From NCBI GenBank assembly GCA_032719365.1, contig CM064861.1, positions 77,558,863 to 77,622,862 of the forward strand: a stretch of DNA of 64,000 nt, given 5' to 3'. The notes under the pieces are model-generated. The model had not been told where the DNA came from and searched no databases. It was given only the letters and a program-made list of their open reading frames with translations. Below, piece after piece: positions 22,324 to 34,607 of the stretch. The translations under genes and the position numbers were made by a program. The stretch is from Prinsepia uniflora (lineage: Eukaryota; Streptophyta; Magnoliopsida; Rosales; Rosaceae). Every line of letters starts with the position of its first letter. Within the stretch, counting starts at the first letter, position 1.

Positions 22324-23930
22324 AATACCCCCACACTTAAACTTTGCTAGTCACTCAATTTGTAAGGGTTTGTGTTTGCACTCGAAGTATATGAGAAATT
22401 TTGCTAGTCACATATTAGAAATGAAGTACTTTTGCAAAATCTCAAACAAACACCTCTAGATAAAAACAAGACATACTTGCATAAATGAACCAAAACCATA
22501 AGCTTATTCAAGTGATTGACTCAACCAATCAAAATTTACCATCTTAAGGATCATAAGGTCTTTACAAAGGTTGTAATATGGCTAAGTTTAGAGGCAAAGA
22601 ATGTATAGGATAAGTAGGGCTCAAATTCGTTCCAAGACTCAATAGACTCCCAAAACGTATCATAACTTCCCAACCTTAGTGCAATGATATTAGTAATCTA
22701 TCCCTTCGAACATAAGCCTAATTTCATCATGTTGGGCCTCATAATCATTCTTTGTGTCGGATTTACGAATGTAAAGGATTTAACTCAAACATTACATAAT
22801 CAAACCTTATTACCTTGATAGAGACTCAAAATATTTTTTTTTCTTTTCACATATCAAGGTAGTAACATGTGTCAATAATACAACAAAGTTTAAGTAAGTA
22901 AATCCAAATAATATACATAAAAGTCTTCAAAATATCATCATTTTCTCTTCACACGAATTATATGTCTTCAACCGAGTCCTTGGAACAAGGGTAAAGGATG
23001 TCTATAGTAAGCTCAAGTGTTTAGATAATCATGGTGATGAAAGAAAGACTTAATGTGGGCTAAAAGGGGGTAAAACTAAGGGGGTCGCAACTTGTCCGCA
23101 CAAAATAGCGAACATGGATGTTGGATTTGTGGTGTTAACCCTAATGCCTTAAGCATGTCCAAAATAAGAGAGTTTATTGACTTAAAAGCTTTGAAAATCA
23201 CATAAAATAAGTTCTAGTACTCTAGAGTTCATTAAAAGCTATGGCAAGTAGTTATAAGGCATATGTTTATCAATTTAAACAAAAAACTTATGAATCACTC
23301 ATCAAAGATGTATATAAAGTTCTAAAGTTCACATAAGGTTCAAACGATTAATACTTATTTTATCATGCTCGTTTATGTACCAATTTACATGCATTATTTA
23401 CAAGTTATAACACTTAATCACAAAGTATTAACAAACGAATTCAAGTTGTAGTGATCATCTTTATATCCATAACATATTTATTTCCCTTCATTATTATCAT
23501 TGACAGGTTAAGGGGTAACTTAAAACTCGTAAAAACACTAAATAAAAATGAAAAGACTCAAGAAAGCCAAAACCAAATTAAAATAATAATTGTTTTTTAA
23601 AAACTTTATAAAACAATTTAATTGCGCAATTAAAATGGTAAACCATTCCCCCACACTTAAATTCTACATTGTTCTCAATGTAAGCAACTAGAATGTAATT
23701 GAACATAGAATCAAAGTAAGGAAGATGATTTACGAAAATGCAGCAAGAAAAACATAAAATAAACAAAGTAAAAGAGAGTGAAGGGTTGAAAGAAAGCAAA
23801 TCTGCGTGGATGACTCCTTCACAAACCGGGAACACATTGGGTTGCCTCCTTACAAGCGCTTGAAGTTTAACGTCCATCCAGCCTTGACCAAGTGCTTAAA
23901 TCATATGATGTGAGACGGTAGCATTCTTTT
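22324..23930 (-). other. Non-coding 3' region of element B with two polypurine-tract-like sites
   Basis: This lies between the pol stop and the 3' LTR. Directly before the LTR (rc of 22324-22340) is TTTAAGTGTGGGGGTATT, the polypurine tract. A second, nearly identical site lies 1.3 kb upstream (rc of 23645-23662). Many Athila elements carry an env-like frame here, but none is visible. The minus-strand frame at 23578-23877 matches nothing I know. Confidence 0.7.
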
Positions 23931-24346
23931 TTACTCCACAACATGTTCTCCAATTGACTCGATGTAAGGCTTCAATCTGTGGCCATTGACCTTGAACTCT
24001 TTTCCCATTTCAATGCTTTTGATTTGTATGGCTTCATGGGCAAACACATTAGTAAAGAAAAAAGGACCTACCCATCTAGAAAATAATTTACTTGGAAAGA
24101 GTCTAAGCCTAGAATTGAACATCAAAACTTTCTGGTCAATATCAAACATTTTACTCTTGATCTGTTTGTCATGAAATGTCTTGGTCTTTTCCTTGAAGAT
24201 CAGATCGTTTTCGAATGCATCATTTCTGATCTCCTCAAGCTCACTCAGTTGGAGCTTTCGACGCAACCCGGCATCATCCATATTGATGTTGAAAGTCTTG
24301 ACAGCCCACCATGCTGTGTGCTCCAGTTCGACCGGAAGGTGACATG
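23931..24346 (-). pseudogene. pol: Integrase C-terminal part of element B pol
   Basis: This fragment continues the integrase broken at 26449. It opens with KACHLPVELEH, a hallmark stretch following the catalytic core in Athila integrases, and continues to a stop after GEHVVE. About 138 codons are free of stops. The segment RWVGPFF resembles the GPF-type DNA-binding end. It is separated from the core by a 2.1-kb solo LTR, and joins it in frame once that LTR and one target copy are removed. This tail would help bind retroelement DNA for integration. As it stands it has no start of its own. Confidence 0.85.
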
Positions 24347-25147
24347 CCTTGTGATAGGTCCTCAAATAAGCATTATTTTATATTATTTTATACCCTTTTT
24401 ACTTGACTTTTAATATTAAAATAATAAATAATTAGATAAAATAATTTATTTTGTGATATTTTTGTTTAATTAAATAAAGCTTATAATTTGGAGCGTTTTG
24501 GCGAAAGAATCGTCTCGATCGGACTTATAACGAATAAATTATGGACGAATCATGGTGAAAATATTAATTAATTTGCAATTTAAAATTAGAAACATTTAAT
24601 TTGCAGGCCCAAACCAAAAATTATTGCTGCAGCCCAAATAAATCCAGTTTTGCAGCCCAAAATTCAGCCTGTCGGCCCACATGACCCAGCCCATGAACGA
24701 ACCAAGCTGCCCAAGCGAGGCCCAAAATCCGGCCCAAGCCCGCGCATGTTTCTGCCCATCCCAACAGCAAGCGGTCGGAGCGCGCCTGCTGAACGTCTTT
24801 CCATCCATTTGGCGTGCGCTGGCCAAACCAGACATTCTCCCTCAGCTCGCGTGCGCCAAATTCCTGTTCTTCTTTTCAGCTACTCCTCACCAACTTTTCA
24901 ACTACCCTGTTAGCAGATCCTGACCGATTTCTGTCCTTGATTTTCAACCACTCCCTGCTGAAACCATTTCCTGCTACAACCTGCTCCATTTTGCAGATTT
25001 TTCCTGCAATTTTTAGCCCCAAATCAGCCCAAACCATGCCTAAAATCATCATTCATCATCATTTTTCATCATTTCTTTTTGTACTATTTTATTACTATTT
25101 TTATATTTTATTTTGTATTTTATTTTTAGTTCTTTATGGCCTCCCTC

Positions 25148-25156
25148 TATAAATAG
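25148..25156 (+). promoter_or_regulatory. LTR TATA box
   Basis: TATAAATAG, followed about 35 bases later by pyrimidine-rich leader sequence (TTTCTCTCTTTAG). This is the expected form of the U3/R boundary in this LTR family. A corresponding TATA lies at rc(40110-40118) in the 5' LTR of B. Confidence 0.75.
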
Positions 25157-26120
25157 GGAGGCATTTCACTTGTAAAAGGAGTCCCCATTTTTTCCATTTT
25201 GTTTCTCTCTTTAGTTTAGGTTTTATTATTTCTCTCTAGTTTCTCTTCTTTTAGTTCATCTTCTTTCTTTAATTTTGGGGACCATTTTAACTTCTTATAG
25301 TTTCTTTTATTTAATTAGTTTTCTTTTAATTCTTGTTCTTAATTTATATTAATCCTTAATTTCATTTCTTCTTTACTTTGTTTTTGTGATTTTTCTTTGA
25401 GATCTCTTAAATACATTTTTATGCTTTCCTTAAGAAATACCTAGGCCAAGTATTTCCGAAACAATTCTAGAATTTAAATTCGTATTCTTATGGTTTATCC
25501 TCCATCTTCATAAGGTTCTTGCCATTGTTTGGTGTTCCTTGTGAATAACATTTCATTGTTTCCATCCACTTTCGGAATCACAAGCTGTTCTTGGGTTCCG
25601 AAAGTGTAACTTTTGTCCATTTACTGAAATTCTTGTTATTGTTTTGGTTTTACTTATAATTCAATATATGTGTTGGTATTTTCTTTCTAACATTTGTAAG
25701 TAAGAATGCAATCTTCATGTGTTTTACTTTTTGAATTTCTTTTACTTCATATGTTTTAGTGCTTAAACTTCAATTCTACACTAAATGTTTATGACCGCTG
25801 TTCGGTGCACTTAGTAGAAAATTGAAGAGATTTAGATGTTTGACACACATCGAAATCACAAACTTAAGGTGAATCGTATTATAAGTGTTTATGACCGTTG
25901 TTCGGTGCATTTGTAATATTGAAAAACGTATGCATGTATTTGAGATGATTAAGGTAGGATTTCGTGATTGGTTCAATATGAGCATGATGTTAGAGTGTTG
26001 GTAAAAATATGTGCTTGAAGAAAGTTCACTTGCACAAAAGTTAAAGTAGAAGTAGAATTAAGTTCTTAATTGTTTTTACTTATTTACTTTATTATATGAT
26101 TACAATCTTTCTAACCCCCC

Positions 26121-26290
26121 ATCTAATTCTTTATTTTTTAATTCTTTAATTCTTTATTTCATTAATTCATTAATTCTTTTATTCTTTAATTCATTTATTC
26201 TTTAATTCTTTATTATTTAATTATTTAATTCTTTAATTATTTAATTCTTTAATTCTTTAATTCTTTAATTCATTATTCTTTGATAATTCA
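26121..26290. repeat. Low-complexity TTCTTTAATT array
   Basis: A degenerate array of 'ttctttaa', 'ttcattaa' and 'ttatttaa' units within the solo LTR, a likely slippage product. Confidence 0.85.
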
Positions 26291-26448
26291 TTATTCTTTC
26301 TCACTAACATATTATTAATGTTCCATAATTTCCTCGGTTAAGAACGATCCCTATTTACTAATACTACATCTACACAAAAAGGGTTTAAATTGCATAATAC
26401 TCAAATTAAGTATTTAACTTAATGCGTAGTTTGGGCGTTATCACCTTG

Positions 26449-26972
26449 CCATAGACCAACCTATAGTGTGACATTCCTATAAGAGTTTCGTATGCCGTCA
26501 TGTATTCCCAAAGTACATCATCCAACCGTTGGCTCCAATCCTTACGATTAGGGCCCACAATTCCCTCTAAAATCTTCTTGATCTCTTTATTACTGACTTC
26601 AGCCATTCCACTCGTTTGAGGATGGTAAGGCGTAGAGACTCTGTGGGTGACATCGTACCGTTTCATTAAAGCTTCAATGGTCTTGTTGCAGAAATGACTT
26701 CCACCACCACTTATTAGGACCCGAGGGATCCCAAACCTGGAAAGAATGTTAGTTCTGAGGAAATCTGCAACAGTTTTAGAGTCATTAGTTCTGGTGGCCT
26801 TAGCTTCCACCCATTTCGATACATAATCAACAACAAGTAAGATAAAGAGATAGCCATTAGATTGAGGAAATGGACCCATAAAATCAATACGCCAAACATC
26901 AAATATTTCAACGATTAAAACATAATGTTGTGGCATTTCATCCCTACGTCCTAAGTTTCCGAACTTTGGCAT
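26449..26972 (-). pseudogene. pol: Integrase catalytic core of element B pol
   Basis: A DDE-type integrase core, which would insert the element's DNA into the host genome. Visible from the start of this frame are VWRIDFMGPF (catalytic D at residue 30), ISGGGSHF (residues 87-94) and AEVSNKEIK (catalytic E at residue 125). The second catalytic Asp is replaced by Gly at residue 89 (codon at 26706-26708), so the core is dead even apart from the break. The frame stays open to the solo LTR, which cuts it after YRLVYGK. The start used is only the first Met in the fragment; the true protein is continuous with RNase H upstream. Confidence 0.88.
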
Positions 26973-27036
26973 TTATCACAGGCAAAAAAGAATGAATGTG
27001 CATCTTTAAACAATATGGGCCAACATAATCTAGATT

Positions 27037-27702
27037 CTAAAATTTTAAGTGTAGTCTAGATCCAAAATGACCTCCACAAGCATGGTTATGGCAAAATTCT
27101 TGGATATCAAGGACACATCTCCTAATTAGTAAATCTGCACAATGTTTCCATAAATTAGGTTTATCCCAAACATAGTACCTAGCATGCTTCTTGAGTTTAT
27201 CTTTTTGTGCACGAGTGAGAGTGGTAGGCAACTTTTTGGTGACCAAGTAATTGACAATGTCAGCATACCAATGAGTACTTTCCTCGATTTTGAAGAGTTG
27301 TTCATTCGGAAACATCTCTTGAATCACCACAGGATCTTGTTCATGTACCATGCGGCTCAAATGGTCAGCTACCACGTTTTCTACACCTTTCTTGTCCCTA
27401 ATCTCGATGTCAAACTCTTGAAGAAGAAGAAGAATCCATTGGATTAGCCTTGGTTTAGCTTCCTTCTTGGCCAGGATATACTTTAGTGCTGCATGATCAG
27501 TGTAAATAATTACTTTAGTTCGAAGTAAGTAAGAACGAAATTTATCTAAAGCAAACACAACAACAAGCAACTCCTTCTCAAGAGTGGTGTAGTTCATTTG
27601 GACATCATTCAAAGTTTTGGATGCATAGTATATGGCGCAGGGCATCTTGTCTCGCCTTTGTCTGAGCATGGCACCAACTGTATAATCAGAGGCATCACAC
27701 AT
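27037..27702 (-). pseudogene. pol: RNase H and integrase zinc-finger part of element B pol
   Basis: The first about 130 residues are an RNase H domain: MCDASDYTVGAML, LEKELL, IYTDHAALKY and VADHLSRM hold the expected acidic residues. The last residues, HNHACGGHF, are the first half (H-x-H) of the integrase HHCC zinc motif. The second half (CxxC) is lost beyond a frame break between 27036 and 26973. RNase H would remove the RNA strand during reverse transcription. The frame is otherwise free of stops over 221 codons, an unusually well-kept piece for this element. Confidence 0.85.
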
Positions 27703-28583
27703 CAGTTCAAAGGGCAGGGACTAATCCGAGGCACAAAGAATAGAAGTAGTGGTTAAAATATGTTTAAGCTTATCAAAAGATTCCTGACAATTTGCATCAA
27801 AGATGAAGGGTGTCTCCTTCTAAAGAAAAAGGCACAAAGGCCTTGCAATGTGGGAAAAGTGCTTGATAAATCTTCTATAGAAACCAGCGTGACCAAGAAA
27901 TGAACAAATCTCTCATAGAAGTGGGAGAGGGTAAGTGGCGCACAATATTGACTTTAGATTTATCAACTTCGATTCCTCTTTCAGAGACAATATGGCCTAA
28001 GACTATCCCTTGTCTAACAATAAAATGACATTTTTCCCAATTAAGCACTAGATTAGTTTCAACACATCTTTGTAAGATAAGTTCTAGGCGTTCTACAAAT
28101 GCGTCAAAACTATCCCTAAAGACATTGAAATCTTCCATAAATACTTCAATTATGTTTTCGACATAGTTAGAGAAAATAGAAAGCATGCATCTTTGGAACG
28201 TACCTGAGGCGTTGCATAAACCAAAGAGCATTCTCCGATAGGAAAAAGTGCCAAAAGGACAAGTAAAAGTCATTTTGCGCGATACAGATTTGATTGTACC
28301 TGGAATAACCATCAAGAAAATAGTAATAAGAGTGACCGGCTAACCTTTCAAGCATTTGAACAATGAAGGGTAAAAGGAAGTGGTCCTTCCTGGTTTCTTT
28401 GTTGAGGAGTCGATAATCTATGTAGACTCTCTATCCGGTCACTGTTCTCTGGGGCACGAGCTCACCCTCGCTGTTCTCAACAACTGTGAGTCCATTTTTT
28501 TTTTAAACTCCTTGGACTAGTGAGGCCCATTTACTGTCTGAAATTGGGTAGATGATACAACAGTCCAAGAGTTTGATTACCTC
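27703..28583 (-). pseudogene. pol: Reverse transcriptase part of element B pol
   Basis: Fragments in more than one frame. The clearest (28315 down to 27875) shows TFTCPFGTFSYRRM, FGLCNASGTFQRCM and IEVFMEDFNVF. The active-site box, normally x-D-D in this group, reads F-M-E-D here, with Glu for the first Asp at residue 61 of the fragment. A second frame (28355-28167) carries MLERLAGHSYYYFLDGYS. Homopolymer runs around 28495-28505 coincide with a frame change. The enzyme would copy the element RNA into DNA; this copy is inactive. Confidence 0.82.
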
Positions 28584-29850
28584 TTATTTCACAACATCCA
28601 TCATCGGAGGATGGAGGAAATGTTGAGCTACACAAGAAGGTTTTGCATCATCTTCCAACAAAATTCGATGCACACAGGTTGTAGGGCTGATTCCCTTGAT
28701 GTCTGACAGAGTCCATCCTATGGTTGTCTTATACTTTGTCAAGACACATACCAATCTGTCTTCCTGTGATTTGGTTAGTGAAGAAGACACTATTGACGGG
28801 CAAGGTGTGACGGGCAAGGTGTTGTTAGGGCCGAGATAGGCATACTTCAGATGGTCAGGTAAAACCTTGAGCTCGAGAATGGCAGCCTGAACCATTAAAG
28901 GAAGAGTGGCATTAGTACTAACAGAAAGTGACAAGGTTATAGGAGGATTTACCATTCTGGGGGCCTCATTGAGGGCCATGACTTCTTCCCAAATCCGAGG
29001 GTCTAGTTCATAATCCGTGTCTTCAACCAAGGCGTCCCACGATTGAGTTAGGTCAACTCCTTCCTGAATTACCATATTGAGTGTGTCTTTTCGAATTGAC
29101 TCAATATGTTTCTCTGCAAAAGAAGTGCACACATCAATAGAAAAAGTAGTTTCAGTTGTGGAACTAGGGTACATCATGGCATCGAAAATGTTGAAGCCTA
29201 TTTCCTCTCCATCGGCTTCCATAGTTAGTGTGCCATTGAATACATCAATCTTTGTTTTGGCAGTTCTCATGAATGGTCGTTCTAACAACATCGGTGGAGC
29301 TTGATTCGTAGGGAAATCCTCCATGTCTAGGACATAAAAATCTGTAGGGAAGATGAGTTGGTTAACCTGCACAAGAAAATCTTCAACATATCCCTTAGGA
29401 TACACATTAGAACGATCGGCTAATTGAATGATAACATCGCCATGATTTAGTTTACCTAAACCTAGAACAACATATAATGAATATGTCATAACATTAATGG
29501 ATGCACCTAAGTCTAGCATGACTTTATCAAAAGATTTGCTATCAATCATGCAGGGAACAAAAAAAACTCCCCGGATCCTTCAACTTTGGGGGTAGCCGAC
29601 GTTGGATTACAACAGAAACTATTTCACTCACCATCACAACCTCCTTCTCCCTCATTTGGCGCCAAGGAGTGCATAACTCTTTCAGAAAATTTGTGTATTT
29701 CGGCACTTGCTTGATGCACTCAATCAAGGGCATGTTGATTTGTACCCTTTTGAAGATTTCCAAGATTTCGTCATCGGATTCTTCTTTCTTTGATTTGGCG
29801 AGCCTACTTGGAAATGGTGCATGCACAAACGGGGAATTAGTAACAACCAA
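28584..29850 (-). pseudogene. pol: Protease and linker part of element B gag-pol
   Basis: Two frames. The upstream one (29850-29542) is the linker before protease and reaches PPKLKDPGSF. The downstream one (29549-28584) begins with the aspartic-protease active site MLDLGASINVM and continues through IQLADRSNVYPKG and FPTDFYVLDMEDF. The two are split by a frameshift at an eight-base A run near 29559-29566. The second frame ends HPPMMDVVK, the start of reverse transcriptase. Note DLGAS, the Athila-type variant of the usual D-S/T-G triad. Confidence 0.85.
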
Positions 29851-30102
29851 ACTTGAAAGGATAGGGACATTACCTTGTGTGAGGGTAGGTTGAACTGGTG
29901 GTTATGTCGTCGTGGTATTAGTTGCCACCTTGTGCTTTTTAGCCTCAGAAACAGCTGGATCTAGCTCTATTTGACCGAGCACTTTACCACATCGAGTGAT
30001 AATCGCATTGACTTGAGGTGGAAGCACCCCTCTAGCTTGGATCTTACCCATGAAGTCCGCGACCTTGCCCATTCGATCCTTGAGATCAGTGATTTCTTTT
30101 TA

Positions 30103-31443
30103 CTAATTTTGCTGACCTGTAACAAGAACTTGAGTCGAAGCTATTAGTGTTTGCTGCCCTTGGGAAAGAGCAGCTAGCATTTTATCATAATCAGGATTAG
30201 AAGATGAAGAGATGTGATTATTTGCATGATTATGAGAAAAGTTAGAAAATGGAACCAGGGACCTTGGTTGCAATATGGGTCTTTGGAAATGGTTTGGGGC
30301 ACGGTTTGGGCCTGTCGACATGTGTTGAAGGTTTAGGACATTGTTCGGCTATCTCCAACTGTAACCTTGGGTCCTTATCCCTCATTGAAAGCCTCCAATG
30401 GCGTGTGCCATTTTAGTTCCAGGGTCTTCTTCCCTTGCAGTGCAGGGGCATTGGTCCTCAATATGGCCTTGAGAGCATATGGAACAAATCGAGGCTACCT
30501 GCTTCTTTAGTTCCAACACTTTTGAAAGTATAGTGGTGATCTTATCTAACTTAGAATCATTTATAACATGGGAACTCACCTTATATACCTTTCTTGGAAT
30601 AGGCTCAGCACCTTCGTATTATGCATCATTGAGTGCACGGCTTTCAAGTAATGCCCGACTGTCTACTAAACTCCGAGATAAGAAATTTTCATTAGCTGCA
30701 GCATCAAGTAATCCTCTATCAAAACTCTTGAGTCTTTCGTAGAAGTATGTTAAGAGATAGCCTTCAGTGATCCCGTGAGTAGGGCATGAAACACAAAGTT
30801 CCTTAAACATTTCGTAGTACTGGCTGAAATTCTCATCATGCTCTTTTTCCTTGATTCCAGTGATCTCTTTTCTTAAGAATGTAATCTTTGAGGAAGGGAA
30901 GTACTTGGTAAGAAACTGCTGAACCAACTTCTCCCAATAGTCAATATGATTGGGTGAGAGACCCAAAAGCCATACCCGTGATCTATCTTCCAAGGACAAC
31001 AGGAAAGCTTTCAACTTCATGATTTCCAAGTCTGCATCATCTGGACACATACTACCAATGATGAATTGGAACTCCGTTAAGTGTTTGTGTGGATGTTCAT
31101 TTCTAATTTCTTGGAACTTAGGTAGCTGATGAAGGACTCTACTGTTAAGCTTAATATCTTTCTTGTTGGTTCTAGGCTCGGGATATTGGATGTAGAAGTT
31201 CGTAGTGCCATTTGTGTTTGGACAGGTCTGGTCACGGATATTCAGATTTCATGCCATGGCTAATGGTGTTCCGAAAGTCTGTTCTTCTTCCGAATTACTC
31301 TTCTCACTTATGGACTCACCAAGTATTGGGGATGGAGGTCTGGATGAGCCGGTTTGCTAAAGTACTTTTTTGAATATTGCGTTGCTTGGTGAGATGTCAA
31401 GTTGTTTTCTCAACCGATCAAGCTCAGATTGATGAGCATGCAT
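30103..31443 (-). pseudogene. gag: gag part of element B
   Basis: The likely start is at 31443 (MHAHQSEL). Premature stops follow at 31357-31359 (TAG) and 31249-31251 (TGA). A good stretch (31050-30619) shows MKLKAFLLSLEDRSRVWL, QFLTKYFPSSKI, and YYEMFKELCVSCPTHGI, typical of the Athila capsid. Further on (30582-30385) CSICSQGHIEDQCP forms a zinc-knuckle-like C-C-H-C motif for RNA binding. A spacer rich in Asn and Ser follows. It would form the particle shell; this copy is broken in several places. Confidence 0.83.
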
Positions 31444-31498
31444 TCATAAGTACGTACCTATATTATTAAAAGGCACTAAGTTAGAAGGCAAGTATACA

Positions 31499-34400
31499 TG
31501 TCAGGACCTACCCCGGTTTCACCCTGAAACTCGAGGTAAATCCTGCTCCCGTCTGACTCCCCGACACAACACCAAAGTAAAACTCAAGCGTAACCACCAA
31601 CATACTCAGTCAGACGCAGGAGAAACTATACAATACAACCCGAAGTTAACAGTTTACAGAGCATAGTCCCCAACTACACAGGGAATAAAACCGATAAACT
31701 AAATACACGCACGCAGAAAAATTAAAACACTCCGGGGTCGCTCTCGTGACTCCTATGCCTCAGACGCTGCCTCGACGCCGAAACCCCGCGCTAGCTCCAC
31801 GACCTGAAGGGCAATTTAAAACAGAAGGTGTGAGTGAACCATGAATAAAAGAAAAGTTCCAAAACCATTTTATAAGAAAACCGGGTTTAGCCCTCCGTTT
31901 TGAAACCACATGCATAACTCAGTTATTAAAACAGTTATAAATCAATCACCATAAAACATCATAAGAAACAAAAACACTATAAAACGGTTATAGAAATCAT
32001 AACAGAAACATCATAAAGCCGTATCATAAACTGTGAATATCAAACCATCTTTTCTGATCAAACCTGCTGGACCTATCCGAGTCTTTAAACTCCCGAGTCT
32101 TTAAACTCAATCCAGGCCTCAATAATATCCGAGTCTTTAAACTCCCGAGTCTTTAAACTCAACAGGCCTACGGGGGAAAATATCAATATACCCGAGTTTT
32201 TAAACTCCCGAGTCTTTAAACTCAATCCGGGTCTTTAAACCCAAACCGGGCCCGTCCCCCGTCAATCAATATCCGGGTCTTTAAACCCAATAACCAGATC
32301 CAGCAAATCCAATCCAAAACCATTTGAAAACCATTTTGAAATCCATATCCAAACCCGAATCCGAAATCACCGGTCGGATGCCCTTCCAGCTCCCCGAACC
32401 GTCATTCCGAACCCAAATCCGGAAATTCACTTTTTAACTTTAAAATCAAATTCCGTTACCGAAATCCGATTTCAAAATCCCTTTATGAACATTTAAACCA
32501 TTTATCCATTGAAATCTCAAATCCATAACATCATATTCAGAAATCACACTTTTCTCGTATAACGTGCTGAAACCAAACTTCCTCGAAAAATGTGCAATTA
32601 TGTAAAATCAACAAAGCATATTCGATAACATAGAATCATGATTAAAACCATAAAACAATTATAGAAAAACAGTTATGCATGCTCGAGTGTAAGGAAAGGG
32701 TCCACTCACAGTACCGAGCCCTCAATCGCGTCCCGAACGCCTCGTACGTTCCTCAACTTTCTCGGGAACTCCCGATTCTGTCAACAACCGCCAAAGTACG
32801 TTACTAACACGTCTACGAAGATCCACCCAAATTCCCTCGAAAATCCCCGGGTCTTAATCGTAACTAACCGAACCCTAAGCCTTCACCCTCGCGAAACTAC
32901 TACGATTCGACGTTCGATCAACCCGAAACCAACGCCAAAAGACTCGCCACAACACCTAGACCAAAAACCAAGTTGATAACTTTCCCAACCGCCGCCGTAC
33001 GCGCCCCCACGCGCCCCCACGCGCCGTCCAAAGTGGCTGCGCGTAGCCCCCACGCGCCAGCTACAGTACCTCCGTCTTCCTCGCGTCGACCCGGTTCAGC
33101 ACAGTGCCTGCAAATCGAACCGGCGTCAGAGGTTCTCCGCCGTACCTGCACCAAATCGATCCCTCTCTTCACCCACTGCTTCGTCCCGTCCTAAGGAACT
33201 CATCCCCCTCACTCAAACTCCTCGTCTCAGGCTCTAACCCGTCGACTCAAGCTCAAACAGAAACCCGAACACCTGCCCTGTTTCCTTCTCCGGCCATCCA
33301 AGTCTTCCCCCGTCACGGTGGTTACCCCAAACTCTTCCTAGGACTGTCCTAAACCTCACCCAACTCACCAAGACCTTTGACTCTCACCCAAAACCCACGA
33401 CTTAACGTCTGAAGCAAAAGGGAAAAACAGAGTACACAGGGTACTCTCCGTTGTCTAGACTCCGTCGTGCACTCCTCCCCCACGGCTGCACAACTAGAAG
33501 AACCCTAGGACCCTACTAAGTCCCCTAGACCTCACTAGACTCCTCGATTCAACCCCTAAAGCCATGACTCTCGACTTGAAACTCAACGGCAAAACAGAGT
33601 ATCGAAAGGGAAAATAAGAAATTACCTACCTCCTGTCGCTGTCGTGAGCTCAGCCGTGAGGCAGTAGCTCCTCCCGTCCACCTCCAGCCTTTGGACACCT
33701 CCTCTGGCCTCGCTTGATCGATCACAGCCGCAACACCACCCACAAACACTCACTTCCTCCCTGTTTTCCTTCCTGTTTTCCCGTGGCTCCCAACTCCCTC
33801 ACACACTACCACCGTACCTCAAAACCTCCTCTTTGTCTCCCTCTTGACCTCTGATCACTCACTCCCTCACCAATTCACACAACTCACACAAAACACCGTC
33901 CAATTTCTCTCAATTCTCTCCCTCTGTTTCTGTCTGGGTCGAAGAACACACACGAACACACACTGCACGATTTAATCCCAAATTATTGGACCCATGCACA
34001 CAATCCTAGAACCAACCAGAACCCCTACACGTGTCACCAATCCCTCAACTCCTCTCCCAAGTGGCTCAATCTCAGCCCTCCATCTGTCCCTCTCTGTTGC
34101 ACAAATCCCAAAGCACAAAAGACCAAAATGCCCTTCCTTTTTCACCAAAATTACAACTTTGCCACTACCTTTCTAGACCCGTAACTCCCACATCGTAAGT
34201 CCGATGAATACGTGTTGCCTGTCGTTGGATTCAGGACGACGAGATCTCTCTAACGGTCCTAGGTCAACATACCAAAACTCGATCATACGGAAAGTCAACT
34301 TTCCCCTACTTTAACCAAATTACGGTTATGCCCTCAACCTTCCGAACTTCATAACCTCCTCCTCGGATGTCGGAATTGGGCGTACCACCAGTCTACGGTT

Positions 34401-34602
34401 TCACAACGTCCTAAACTACGTCCTGGTCATCGGTCAAAGTCCAATTGACCACCAGAAATAAAAGTCAACTTTTTACCCAAACTAGGGGCAAAATCGTCAT
34501 TCTACCCTATCGGTCCAAAAGTACCCAACTAAGTACGACTTAAACTCACTAATCCCACCTTAATCACTATCTTAACCCTAATTTCCGGGACGGGTCGTTA
34601 CA
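31499..34602 (-). mobile_element. Solo LTR (LTR-A, 3104 bp) near the gag start of element B
   Basis: On plus it reads TGTCAGGACCTACC...GGGTCGTTACA with an exact duplication ataca (31494-31498 and 34603-34607). On minus it holds GTGAGTGGAC (rc of 32700-32709), the minisatellite (32060-32300) and CCCTTCAG|GTCG (CTG on plus at 31804-31806). The GC-rich stretch 32990-33060 carries several 'cacgcgcc' repeats, common to the family. The insertion lies just upstream of gag in the leader. Confidence 0.92.
32060..32300. repeat. Minisatellite in solo LTR 31499-34602
   Basis: About ten units of 'gagtctttaaactc' with variable spacers. A related array is at 36300-36500 in the neighbouring solo LTR, so these two copies may be close sisters. 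Confidence 0.88.
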
Positions 34603-34607
34603 ATACA

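Larger units (their letters stand above)
24352..26443 (+). mobile_element. Solo LTR of an Athila-like family, inserted in integrase of B
   Basis: A 2092-bp sequence TGATAGGTCC...GGGCGTTATCA, flanked by the exact duplication ccttg (24347-24351 and 26444-26448). Its ends match the LTRs of element B: the first 40 bases resemble rc(22284-22323), and the last 100 resemble rc(39223-39340). It is therefore a relative of the element it broke, in opposite orientation. It contains a TATA box (25148-25156) and an AT-rich array (26121-26290). The first 400 bases hold chance frames only. Confidence 0.93.

Noticed and set aside
26121..26290. CRISPR-like or regulatory repeat array
   Set aside because: Degenerate 8-10 base AT-rich units without spacers, in a plant LTR; a slippage product.
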